Source of the DNA: Anaerolineae bacterium
Lineage (GTDB): Bacteria > Chloroflexota > Anaerolineae > B4-G1 > SLSP01
DNA length: 40,669 nt
Reading direction: 5' to 3'
Assembly: GCA_016931315.1 (NCBI GenBank)
Contig: JAFGFB010000302.1
Span: 1 to 40,669 of the forward strand
The position numbers and the translations under genes are program-made. The notes under the pieces were generated by a model. It was not told the DNA's origin. It did no database searches and saw only the letters and a program-made list of their open reading frames with translations. This document shows, piece by piece, positions 17,524-25,010 of this stretch. Numbering within the stretch: the first letter of the stretch is position 1; each line of letters opens with the position of its first letter.

Positions 17524-18224
17524 ATCGCTGCCTGAGTTCGATCCGAGAGATGCAATTTGCCCAGCAGGTTGCTGACATGCGCCTTGACCGTACGCTCGGT
17601 CACCACCAGTGTCGCCGCAATCTCGGCGTTGGACTTGCCCTGTGCGATCAATTGCAGCACTTCCAATTCACGTGGCGTGAGATCGGCTGCCGGATCACGC
17701 GTCTGCGAAGGAGCAGAGACTTCAGCCATCAACCGGCGAGCAATGCGAGGATGTAGGGTAGCCTCACCCCCTGCCGCAGCACGGATAGCACGCAAGACCG
17801 CCGCTGCATCCGCGTCCTTAAGTAGATAGGATAGCGCCCCCGCCTTGATAGCGGCAAAAATTAGCTCGTCCTGCACATAACTGGTGAGCACCACCACCTG
17901 GGTATGGGGGCTAACCTCGCGGATGCGACGCGTTGCCTGCACGCCACCTTGCTCCGAAGGCTCGCGTCCCGGCTGCAATGGTAACACCAGGTCCATCAAA
18001 ACCACATCGGGCACCTGCTGTGCCACACCGTTGATGGCGCTGAGCGTATCACCGGCTTCGCCAGAAATGACAATATCGGGCTGAGCGTTCAGGTAAAAGC
18101 GCAATCCCTTGCGCACCACATCGTGATCATCTACAATGAAAACGGTGATAGGTTCCCGATCACCTGGGGTTTCTGGCAGCGAAGGCGAAGCCGTCGCGGA
18201 TGCCGCTCTGGAGGATCCCGTCAT
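17487..18224 (-). CDS. NarL/LuxR-family response regulator
   Basis: Receiver domain (about 25-150) with VDDH at 31-34, phosphoacceptor Asp78 in VLMDLVLP, TSY and LLKDA with the conserved Lys. The C-terminal LuxR-type HTH (about 180-240) has LTPRELEVLQLIAQGKSNAE and TVKAHVSNLLGKL. After the phosphoacceptor the usual short MPGMDG turn is replaced by a longer LQPGREPSEQGG loop. The start at 18224 is preferred over 18251: it follows the membrane-protein stop by seven bases and has AAGGTG in front. It is likely the output of the NarX-like kinase upstream in the same operon. Its 3' end overlaps the convergent GAF kinase by 37 bases. Confidence 0.88.
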   Translation of the reverse strand: MTGSSRAASATASPSLPETPGDREPITVFIVDDHDVVRKGLRFYLNAQPDIVISGEAGDTLSAINGVAQQVPDVVLMDLVLPLQPGREPSEQGGVQATRRIREVSPHTQVVVLTSYVQDELIFAAIKAGALSYLLKDADAAAVLRAIRAAAGGEATLHPRIARRLMAEVSAPSQTRDPAADLTPRELEVLQLIAQGKSNAEIAATLVVTERTVKAHVSNLLGKLHLSDRTQAAIYAWREGLIDEG

Positions 18225-18231
18225 CTCCTGT

Positions 18232-18591
18232 TCACCTTGCCTGCATCGCAAACACAGCCAGAATGACCCCGACCGTGAAAATCAGACCTATCAACACGAA
18301 TTTCACGCTGCGCGCCTGGTCAGATAACTCACCCACAGTCCGCTCGCGGAAGCGTACTGCCACCATCACCAGAATCACAAGAGGAATCAACGCAGCTAAT
18401 GCCCATGGTATTTCCTGTGAGAGAGCACCCATATCCAGGGCTGGAGTACCAGCACCCCGTCCAGCCCAGAACCCTGCCCCCAAGCCCAACAACAAGCCAA
18501 TCACAAAACCCCCAAGGCCCCGCCCCTCGCGTCGGCGTGGTTCTTGCCCCTCATTTCCATAGTCATACACAGGACCACCCATTTCAGCCAT
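18232..18591 (-). CDS. Small three-helix membrane protein of unknown function
   Basis: A 119-residue protein with a charged N-terminus (EGQEPRRREGRG) and three predicted membrane segments: about 30-48 (Gly-rich, GFVIGLLLGLGAGFWAG), 63-83 and 98-117. The start at 18591 is chosen for GGGAGG five bases upstream; the in-frame ATG at 18693 lacks one and adds no plausible protein. I do not recognise a family. It lies between an SPFH gene and a response regulator gene in one transcription direction, so it may anchor or partner the SPFH protein, which has no membrane segment of its own. Confidence 0.7.
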   Translation of the reverse strand: MAEMGGPVYDYGNEGQEPRRREGRGLGGFVIGLLLGLGAGFWAGRGAGTPALDMGALSQEIPWALAALIPLVILVMVAVRFRERTVGELSDQARSVKFVLIGLIFTVGVILAVFAMQAR

Positions 18592-18637
18592 AGATGCCTC
18601 CCAAACACACCCCATAAACAGATGGGGGAGAGTTAAT

Positions 18638-18691
18638 GTATTGGGCGCGGATGCCGGAGCACTGAGTACAGCGTACGGCGGCGCCCAATAC
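18638..18691 (-). other. Inverted repeat between SPFH and membrane-protein genes
   Basis: GTATTGGGCGC (18638-18648) and GCGCCCAATAC (18681-18691) are perfect 11-base arms around a 32-base loop with further pairing (GCCG/CGGC). The loop contains CTGAGTACA (18662-18670), a 9-mer that also occurs upstream of the kinase gene at 21455. It could be a terminator/attenuator or part of a promoter region; no T run follows. Confidence 0.4.
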
Positions 18692-18752
18692 ACCCTTTAT
18701 ACAGAGCTGCGGCGGCAAGTTGCCCCGGCGGCCCAGGTTGCCCCGGCGCAGG

Positions 18753-19610
18753 TTACCGCTGCGCTTTCACATTCAAAGGCAGTTCGCCCAACAACAGAAT
18801 CGGGCTGATGCCCTCTTGCGTGACGACGACCTTGGCATTATCCCGCAACGCGGTCTCCGTCATCTCCAGTTGACGCAACACCTGTGCATTGCCCTGGAAG
18901 TATTTCTCCGCCGCCTCATTGACCAGGCGAATCGCTTCGGCGCGACCTTCAGCAATCTTGATAGAGGCTTCGCGTTCACCCTCGGCCTTACGAATTGCCG
19001 CCTCACGGTCACCTTCAGCGCGCTGGATCGTCGCAAGCTTCTGCTGCTCCGCAGCCTCGAACTCACCGGTTGCCAACAGGCGCATGGAACGCCGTTCCTG
19101 CTCTGCTGTCTTCTGCTTATGCATGGCGATTTTGATGTCTTCCGGCGGATCAATCAACATGATCTCCACCTTGCTGACGATCAAGCCCCAATCATCGGCG
19201 AATTTATTGAGCACCGTTTGCAAATTATTCGCGATCTTTTCCCGTGCCACCAGACTTTCATCGAGTGTCAAATCGCCGAACTCCTGACGCAGGTTGGTCA
19301 TGGCGAGCTGAATCACCGCGCGCTTCCAGTTATCAATGTTGTAGAACGTACGTTTGATGGATTCCTCATCCGCCTTGGGGCGCACCCACATTACCCCGTC
19401 CACCCGAATCTCGACGTTGTCTTTGGTGATAACGGGCTGTGGGGGGATATCCATCGTGTGCTCGCGGATATCCCGGATCCGGATCATTTGAAGAATCGGG
19501 ATCTGGAAGCCAAAGCCAGGCAACACAAAGCGCGTATACTTCCCTAGAAATTCCTGAATGCCTCGCTCATAAGGCTTGAGGGTGTAAATGAAACCGACAA
19601 TTGTTCTCAT
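18753..19610 (-). CDS. SPFH (stomatin/prohibitin/flotillin) domain protein
   Basis: A 285-residue scaffold-type protein. The SPFH/band 7 domain spans about 10-200 (YERGIQEFLGKYTRFVLPGF, DNVEIRVDGVMWVRP, LRQEFGDLTLDE, DWGLIVSKVEIMLIDPP). A charged helix follows (about 170-235), built of AEGDREAAIRKAEGEREAS-like repeats that form the family's coiled coil, and a hydrophobic C-terminus LLLGELPL. The start at 19610 has AAAGGAG in front; an in-frame ATG at 19664 was rejected. Unlike most stomatins no N-terminal membrane hairpin is present. SPFH proteins organise membrane microdomains and bind proteases or kinases; its place between a sensor kinase and a membrane protein suggests a part in signalling. 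Confidence 0.88.
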   Translation of the reverse strand: MRTIVGFIYTLKPYERGIQEFLGKYTRFVLPGFGFQIPILQMIRIRDIREHTMDIPPQPVITKDNVEIRVDGVMWVRPKADEESIKRTFYNIDNWKRAVIQLAMTNLRQEFGDLTLDESLVAREKIANNLQTVLNKFADDWGLIVSKVEIMLIDPPEDIKIAMHKQKTAEQERRSMRLLATGEFEAAEQQKLATIQRAEGDREAAIRKAEGEREASIKIAEGRAEAIRLVNEAAEKYFQGNAQVLRQLEMTETALRDNAKVVVTQEGISPILLLGELPLNVKAQR

Positions 19611-19712
19611 ACCGCTCCTTTCTTCGACAATGAATAACACGATACCCGAAACGCAGAACCTCACACAATGCCGGAACTCTCAAAACCAAGATAATCCCAC
19701 TTTCCCCCACAG

Positions 19713-21368
19713 TCAAGGTCTGACAGGTGCAGATTGGGAATACCGATCAGCCTCCAAAGATGCCAATGCCAAACGCTCATCCAAAGCCCGCGCCACAATC
19801 ACGGCGAGCAGAGGCAACGGGATCGCCTGTTGCACCACAACGGAAAGGTTCTGACCGGACCACTTCAAATCCGCCATAGTGCTCCCCCCCTCATCATAGA
19901 GCACCAAGGTGTCCAGATTGTCCCGCCCCGGAACAAGGCTATAGCCATGTTCATCGAAATGGATCTCAGTCCAGGTTCGTATCTGCCGTCCCTGATACTG
20001 TAGAGCAGCCACAACCTGGCGCTTGAACATCAAAATCGCCCGACCTTGCTGCCCACGCACCCGCCGCAACTCCCACAAAGCCCCTTCTAACTCCCACCCA
20101 TAGCCGTTAGCGGTGTTATAGATTTCGACCAGGGCAATACCAGAACCCGCAGCTCGCAACTTCCAGGACTGACGCAACCCCAAAAGCTTGCGAGTCTTGT
20201 GAGCGACAAACGGGCCATCAATAGGATCGGCCAAAGGACGCCGCAGATTGCGCTGGTCAGCGGGAAGCCAGGGCCAGATTTGCCCTACCGGAATGACAAG
20301 CCGCTGCCCCAACCACGCCCAATTCTCAGGGCTGACATCGGGATGATATTGTGGCGCCCCGATACCCGCCACCAACGCGTTGCGCCGATCCGGCAGATTC
20401 ACTTCAGCACTGACGGTAGTACCACGCCCCAAATCACTCTCAACAATCAACCGCCCGCCCACACTCATCAGACGCTCAGTCATGCTGGCAAAACCCAAAC
20501 CCGTGTGGGGAGTGCTCATATCAAAGCCAACACCATTATCGGTTATCCGCAGCGAAACTGAAGCGGGCAAGCAATGCAAGATGATATCTACCCGGGTGGC
20601 GCGCGCGTGGCGAACCACATTGTGCAGCGACTCCTGCACAACTCGGTAGAGCGCTTCCGCTACCAGCGATGGCAGGCCTTGATCCGATCCCTCCACATCG
20701 AGGTAAATCAACAGGTGCTCCTGTGCGCCAAACAACAGGCTGAAATCATTCAGGGCACGGATCAACCCCAACTCACCGACAGAGCCCGGGCGCAAGTCCT
20801 CGATCAAGCGCGTCGTTTCCCGCTGCGCTGCCTGGGCAGCACGCTCAATCTCATCGAGCATCTCCGCCAGATCTCCTGGTAGTGCCCGCACGCTGCCACA
20901 ACGAGCGCGAATGGCGCTCGCCGTCATCGTCAAACTGAACAAATGCTGCTTAACGCTATCGTGCAATTCACGCGCCAGCCGATTCCGCTCCTCGACCACT
21001 GCTAGCGCGCGCACTTGATCCGTCAAGCGTGCATTGTGCTCACGCAGCACTTCCAGGTCTTCCTCGTCTTCTTTGAGATGTGCCGCCAGCACATCCAACT
21101 GCGCAGTGAGCAAGCCAAAGTCATCGGATACGGAATCAGCAATGCGCAGCCCCAGATGCCCCCGCAACCAGGCTTCGGTGATTTCAAGAGCGCGCCGCAG
21201 ACGCCGAGACCCGAGCCAACCCAGCGCCACACTTAGCATTAGACAGAACAATACCGCAACCCAGGGGCGCCAAAGAGCTATCAATAAGGTGAGCAGCCCG
21301 ACCAGGCTGTACACCAACGCCAGTTTATGAGATACTCGCAGGTTTACCCGACGATTTAGATTAGCCAT
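19713..21368 (-). CDS. NarX-like sensor kinase with unknown beta-rich C-terminal domain
   Basis: Two close membrane helices at about 14-32 and 36-51 anchor it with almost no external loop. A HAMP-like linker and coiled coil (60-125) precede HisKA_3 with His136 in ARELHDSVKQHLF. The HATPase domain (about 235-325) has ESLHNVVRHARA, DNGVGFD and GLGFASMTER. A further 225 residues follow that ordinary NarX-type kinases lack: a Pro-rich linker, then about 380-540, a series of amphipathic strands (WKLRAAG, IALVEIYN, YGWELEG, AILMFKRQ, TLVLYD) closed by a hydrophobic helix PLPLLAVIVARALDERLA. The pattern recalls tubby/LURP-one/scramblase-like barrels, but this is a weak impression. The start at 21368 has GGGGAG upstream. 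Partner regulator: the gene at 17487. Confidence 0.85.
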   Translation of the reverse strand: MANLNRRVNLRVSHKLALVYSLVGLLTLLIALWRPWVAVLFCLMLSVALGWLGSRRLRRALEITEAWLRGHLGLRIADSVSDDFGLLTAQLDVLAAHLKEDEEDLEVLREHNARLTDQVRALAVVEERNRLARELHDSVKQHLFSLTMTASAIRARCGSVRALPGDLAEMLDEIERAAQAAQRETTRLIEDLRPGSVGELGLIRALNDFSLLFGAQEHLLIYLDVEGSDQGLPSLVAEALYRVVQESLHNVVRHARATRVDIILHCLPASVSLRITDNGVGFDMSTPHTGLGFASMTERLMSVGGRLIVESDLGRGTTVSAEVNLPDRRNALVAGIGAPQYHPDVSPENWAWLGQRLVIPVGQIWPWLPADQRNLRRPLADPIDGPFVAHKTRKLLGLRQSWKLRAAGSGIALVEIYNTANGYGWELEGALWELRRVRGQQGRAILMFKRQVVAALQYQGRQIRTWTEIHFDEHGYSLVPGRDNLDTLVLYDEGGSTMADLKWSGQNLSVVVQQAIPLPLLAVIVARALDERLALASLEADRYSQSAPVRP

Positions 21369-21440
21369 AGACGTCTCCCCGTTCCAAACTACCCTGATTG
21401 TAACCCGGCTTCGCTTTTCTGTCATCAGGCGGATGAACAA

Positions 21441-21463
21441 ATTATGGCCTGTACCTGAGTACA
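21441..21463 (-). promoter_or_regulatory. Candidate promoter and dyad upstream of the NarX-like kinase
   Basis: On the minus strand CAGGCCATAAT (21451-21441) matches 10 of 11 bases of the CAGGCTATAAT found at two other promoters here. Just upstream, 21450-21463 is a dyad TGTAC-N4-GTACA. Read on the minus strand it contains TACTCAG, close to the TACYYMT heptamer known for NarL. It lies about 75 bases before the ATG. Confidence 0.35.
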
Positions 21464-21538
21464 ATGCCACAGGGAAAAAGAACGCTGAGACGATGGGTAG
21501 CGTATAGCAAAGGGTGCAATGGTACAGTGCAATGGCGC

Positions 21539-22285
21539 CTAGAGTGCTTGAAAGATAGCAATCCGGCGTTTCCCCACCTGAAATTGCTCCAGCCTGCGGT
21601 AACCGGGATGAGCGGGTTTGACACTCTTATCGGCAGCGATGGCTACCAGGCCAGCGGGAGCGAGAACAGCAAGCAGAGCTTCGAGCATAGCGACCAGCGG
21701 GGTGGATGAGACGTCGCCCTTCCAATGCGAGCGCTGCCCGTAGGGAACATCTGAAAAGACCACATCCACAGTACGTTCCCCCAGATTCTCGGATAATACC
21801 TCACCGTGGGTCGCATCCGCCTGGAAAGCCCACGCAACAAGCGGCATCGAGGCGGGCTGTGCGAGCAGCTGCTTCTGGAGCAAAGCGGCGCTATGCAGGG
21901 CTTCTTGGTGCGAAGCTTTCCCAAAGCGCGCCAAGAGTGTCTCCAGTTCCACGCGGCGCCACTCCAGGCCTTCAAGCGTCAACAACGAGAGATTGCGCCG
22001 GGCACATTCCACTGCCGCAACATCCACGTCAGCGCCAATCACCTCGCGCAAGGCATCCCGGTGCAGAAAGGCGACGACGCCCAAACCATAAGCCGCACCA
22101 CAACAGGGGTCAAACAACGTGCATGGCGCCGTCTCTCCCGCTCGTCGGCGCCAATCCAGGCAACGTTGGAAAATCTCGCTCGCAAGCCGCACAGGGAATG
22201 CCGGATACCCAGGCAGATTATAAAACACATGCCCGCTAGCAAGATGAGAATAATCCGGTCGCTCAACAGCAAATCGGTAATCCAT
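21539..22285 (-). CDS. aviRa: AviRa-family 23S rRNA methyltransferase
   Basis: A 248-residue SAM-dependent methyltransferase. It matches, from memory, the AviRa pattern of Streptomyces viridochromogenes in order: FPVRLASEIFQR (about 30-41), motif I FDPCCGAAYGLG (58-69), FLHR, GADVD (84-88), LLTLEGL, ARFGKASHQEA, and the catalytic-loop motif SDVPYGQRSHWKGDV (178-192). AviRa methylates a guanine of 23S rRNA domain V and gives avilamycin resistance. Whether this protein confers resistance or is a housekeeping modifier cannot be told from sequence. There is no ribosome site, and a TATAGT box sits eight bases before the ATG, suggesting a leaderless mRNA. The gene stands alone between the liv terminator and the kinase operon. 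Confidence 0.8.
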   Translation of the reverse strand: MDYRFAVERPDYSHLASGHVFYNLPGYPAFPVRLASEIFQRCLDWRRRAGETAPCTLFDPCCGAAYGLGVVAFLHRDALREVIGADVDVAAVECARRNLSLLTLEGLEWRRVELETLLARFGKASHQEALHSAALLQKQLLAQPASMPLVAWAFQADATHGEVLSENLGERTVDVVFSDVPYGQRSHWKGDVSSTPLVAMLEALLAVLAPAGLVAIAADKSVKPAHPGYRRLEQFQVGKRRIAIFQAL

Positions 22286-22293
22286 GACAACCG

Positions 22294-22299
22294 ACTATA
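22294..22299 (-). promoter_or_regulatory. -10 box for a leaderless aviRa transcript
   Basis: TATAGT on the minus strand ends eight bases before the ATG at 22285, so transcription would begin at or next to the start codon. This agrees with the absence of a ribosome binding site. No good -35 hexamer is seen; the region upstream is the T-rich end of the liv terminator. Confidence 0.4.
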
Positions 22300-22310
22300 C
22301 CAGCGGCTGA

Positions 22311-22353
22311 TAAAAAGAAAAGGGCACATGGCAAAAACTCACACCGTGTGCCC
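22311..22353 (-). terminator. Terminator of the liv operon
   Basis: On the minus strand GGGCACACGG pairs with CCATGTGCCC (one G-U wobble) around a 12-base loop and is followed by TTTTCTTTTTATC. It lies 33 bases after the livM stop. Confidence 0.8.
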
Positions 22354-22385
22354 ACACTCCAGCAACAATTCGCTTCGAGCGATCC

Positions 22386-23513
22386 CTACTCCTTTTCAGG
22401 CTTGAACAGACGTAAAAAGCGCTGCCAGCCCTGGCGCAGTTCAAGCCGTCGCAGGCGCCAGGTTCCAACGATACCATACGGCAGGAAAAGCACCAACAAG
22501 ATGAAGAGTACGCCAAAGACGAGGGGCCAACGCGCACCGAACCATTGATAGAAAAAGTGTCCCAGGAACTCCCGCAACACCGCCCCCAGCATGGGACCGA
22601 TAAGCGTACCAATCCCACCAAGAATTCCCATAATCAACGCGTTGATGGTCAACGCAGAGGAGGTCATAGAGGGGGTTGCGCTCATCGTCCACAGTGCATA
22701 CAATCCACCAGCCAAACCGGCAATGACGGCAGCAGTCACAAAGGCAATCGAACGGTACACAGCGGGATTGTATCCGATCATGCGTACACGGCTCTCGTTC
22801 TCACGAATCGCCACGAAGACCCGCCCTGTTGGGGAATTGACGATACGGCGGGTAATCAAATACATGATTAGCATAAACGCTAGTGCTATAAAGTAAAAAC
22901 GGAGCCGGAACTGGGTGGGATTGAGCCAAATTGGAACCGGCACACCATGTAAGCCTTCATCGGCGCCAGTCCAGTCGACAAAGTCGGTCGCCTTAGAAAG
23001 AATGTGAATTGCTTGCCCCATCGCCAGAGTAATCATGGCAAAGTAAGCGCCCTTGACGCGCGAGGAGACCGCGCTAAACAACAAGCCCAGCAACACCGCT
23101 ACAAGCACCGCCAGCAGAAAACCCGCCAGCAGCATCAGCAAATCTGCGATATTGATACTGCCAACCATGATACGATAGCTATCCGTGACCTTGGGCGCAA
23201 CATGGGTAAGAAACAACGCCATTGCATACGCCCCACCGCCAAAAAACGCAGCATGACCGAAGGACAAGATACCCGTATACCCCAGCAGCAAATCATAGCT
23301 CATCGCATAGACCGCCATGATAAACATGACAATCAACTGCCCTTGCCAGAATTTGGTGGCGCCCTGGCTGACCGAGGTGCCACTCAATAGGCCAAAGATG
23401 TAGGGAAACAGAATTAACCCCACAACCACGGCCAATTCGCCCCAATGTTGCCTGATCCAGCCCAGCGGAGCACCCATCTTTCCGTTCACTCGCTTTTCCG
23501 CTTTCTCGCTCAT
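22386..23513 (-). CDS. livM: Branched-chain amino acid-type ABC transporter permease LivM
   Basis: Second permease of a HAAT-family importer. A 375-residue membrane protein with about ten hydrophobic segments and the LivM signatures YDLLLGYTGILSFGHAAFFGGGAYA, LGLLFSAVSSRVKGAYFAMITLAMGQ and, near residue 290, GGIGTLIGPMLGAVLREFL. The start follows the livH stop by three bases with GGAGGG overlapping that stop, so translation is coupled. It is the last gene of the operon and is followed by a terminator. The substrate is not readable from the permease; neighbours point to a carboxylate rather than strictly an amino acid. Confidence 0.9.
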   Translation of the reverse strand: MSEKAEKRVNGKMGAPLGWIRQHWGELAVVVGLILFPYIFGLLSGTSVSQGATKFWQGQLIVMFIMAVYAMSYDLLLGYTGILSFGHAAFFGGGAYAMALFLTHVAPKVTDSYRIMVGSINIADLLMLLAGFLLAVLVAVLLGLLFSAVSSRVKGAYFAMITLAMGQAIHILSKATDFVDWTGADEGLHGVPVPIWLNPTQFRLRFYFIALAFMLIMYLITRRIVNSPTGRVFVAIRENESRVRMIGYNPAVYRSIAFVTAAVIAGLAGGLYALWTMSATPSMTSSALTINALIMGILGGIGTLIGPMLGAVLREFLGHFFYQWFGARWPLVFGVLFILLVLFLPYGIVGTWRLRRLELRQGWQRFLRLFKPEKE

Positions 23514-23516
23514 ACG

Positions 23517-25010
23517 TCACTCCCTCCTGCCAAGCAACCCCGCGGGGCGCGCAAGCAGCACAATCGCCATGATGATGACCGTCGAAGCTTCTGAGATAGC
23601 AGGGCTAAGACTAAACTTGAGCGCCAGATAATCACCAAACGCCCGCGCCAGTCCCAACAATAACGCCCCTACCGCCGCGCCTGTGGTACTACCCATACCA
23701 CCGATTACCACCGTGATGAAACCCTGCATGAGATAGCGGTCGCCCATAACCGGCTCTACCGGGACGAACGGCGCGGCGCCAATGCCGCCTAAAGCCGCCA
23801 GTCCCGTTCCCAAAGCAAAGACCAGGGTGAAGACACGTTTTACATTAATACCCAACGCCTCCACCATTTCCCGGTCCTGCACCCCCGCGCGGATAATCAT
23901 CCCCAAACGGGTATATTTGAGGACGAGGGTCAATCCCACAAACATCAGCACTCCCAGAGCAATGATGAAAAGCCGGTAGCTGGGGAAGGTCACTCCAAGA
24001 ATATCCACCGTGGTATTTCCACCCTGGAAAAATGCCCAGATATTTTCAGCTTTGCCAGGTTGAGAAAATGCCGGCGGGCGGCTCATAGCATAAGGCAGAG
24101 GATCCCATAGCAGTTGAATAAGCTCTGAAATCACGAAAGCCAGACCCATGGTGATAATCACCTGATACAGCGGCCGCACATACAGTGGGCTAATGAGCGT
24201 GGTCTCAATCACTGCGCCCAAGCCAGCCCCTACCAACGTGCCCACAATCAACGCCAACACAAAGCGCAGATTGCCGTTCGTCGTAAGCACCGCCAGGGGA
24301 CCAGACTCACGCACCAACGTGGCGACTATCACCAGCGCCAGCAATCCGGCAACGATCATCCCGCTACGCCGGCTTTGATCTTTGTAAACCACGACCGTCG
24401 AATCACCAGGGCGCGCCTGCGCCAGCGCAATCAATGCGCCAGAAAGGAACAGCAGCAGCGGGCGAATCCAGAAGCTTGCGAGAGGTTCCTGCAGCGTCGC
24501 CTCTGCCAACGGATTTCCCGCGACCATGGTCGCCACCATTGCAGTAGAAGCCAACCCGCGGAAATCCACACCGGCAACCGCCAGCACGCCGATGACTACA
24601 GCGAGCACAAGGAGTAACGCTCGTAGACGGGATTGCCATTGCTCAGGAATGCGCCATTTAGATACTAAGGGGTGAAGCACCGCCATCATCGTCAACCCCG
24701 CCATCAACGCAAAAACGAGCGGCGCCAGCCCAAAAAGAAAAGTGGGGTTGGTATAAAACTGCCAACCGGCATACGCACCAATCATCAACATAGAGCCCTG
24801 GGAAAAGTTCAGCACATCCATCAAACCAAAGACCAGGGTCAATCCAGCTGCAACCATGAAATACAGGGCGCTGAGCGTGAAACCCGAAAGTGTCGTGCGA
24901 ACGAAAGGCTCCAGGCCCATCGAGAATAGTCCGAAAATGCTGAGCGCCAAAAGAATGAGCGCAACGCTGAGCAGGGTGTTGTTCTCACGCCAGAATGCTT
25001 TGATCTTCAT
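23517..25010 (-). CDS. livH: Branched-chain amino acid-type ABC permease LivH, enlarged
   Basis: First permease. The family core is clear: ALYFMVAAGLTLVFGLMDVLNFSQGSM (about 48-74), then GAVIETTLISPLYVRPLYQVIITMGLAF (265-292), KYTRLGMIIRAGVQDREMVEALGIN and VIGGMGSTTGAAVGALLLG. The protein has 497 residues, whereas LivH is usually about 290-310. The extra length is mainly a block at about 100-250 holding three more hydrophobic segments (130-147, 183-199, 217-233) between the LNFSQG helix and the ISPLYVRP segment. The start codon overlaps the livF stop in ATGA. Reading frame and composition are uniform, so this is an insertion and not a frameshift. Confidence 0.9.
   Translation of the reverse strand: MKIKAFWRENNTLLSVALILLALSIFGLFSMGLEPFVRTTLSGFTLSALYFMVAAGLTLVFGLMDVLNFSQGSMLMIGAYAGWQFYTNPTFLFGLAPLVFALMAGLTMMAVLHPLVSKWRIPEQWQSRLRALLLVLAVVIGVLAVAGVDFRGLASTAMVATMVAGNPLAEATLQEPLASFWIRPLLLFLSGALIALAQARPGDSTVVVYKDQSRRSGMIVAGLLALVIVATLVRESGPLAVLTTNGNLRFVLALIVGTLVGAGLGAVIETTLISPLYVRPLYQVIITMGLAFVISELIQLLWDPLPYAMSRPPAFSQPGKAENIWAFFQGGNTTVDILGVTFPSYRLFIIALGVLMFVGLTLVLKYTRLGMIIRAGVQDREMVEALGINVKRVFTLVFALGTGLAALGGIGAAPFVPVEPVMGDRYLMQGFITVVIGGMGSTTGAAVGALLLGLARAFGDYLALKFSLSPAISEASTVIIMAIVLLARPAGLLGRRE

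Noticed and set aside
18720-19547. 275-codon plus-strand frame opposite the SPFH gene
   Set aside because: It is antisense to a clear SPFH gene with a good ribosome site and shows no known motif.
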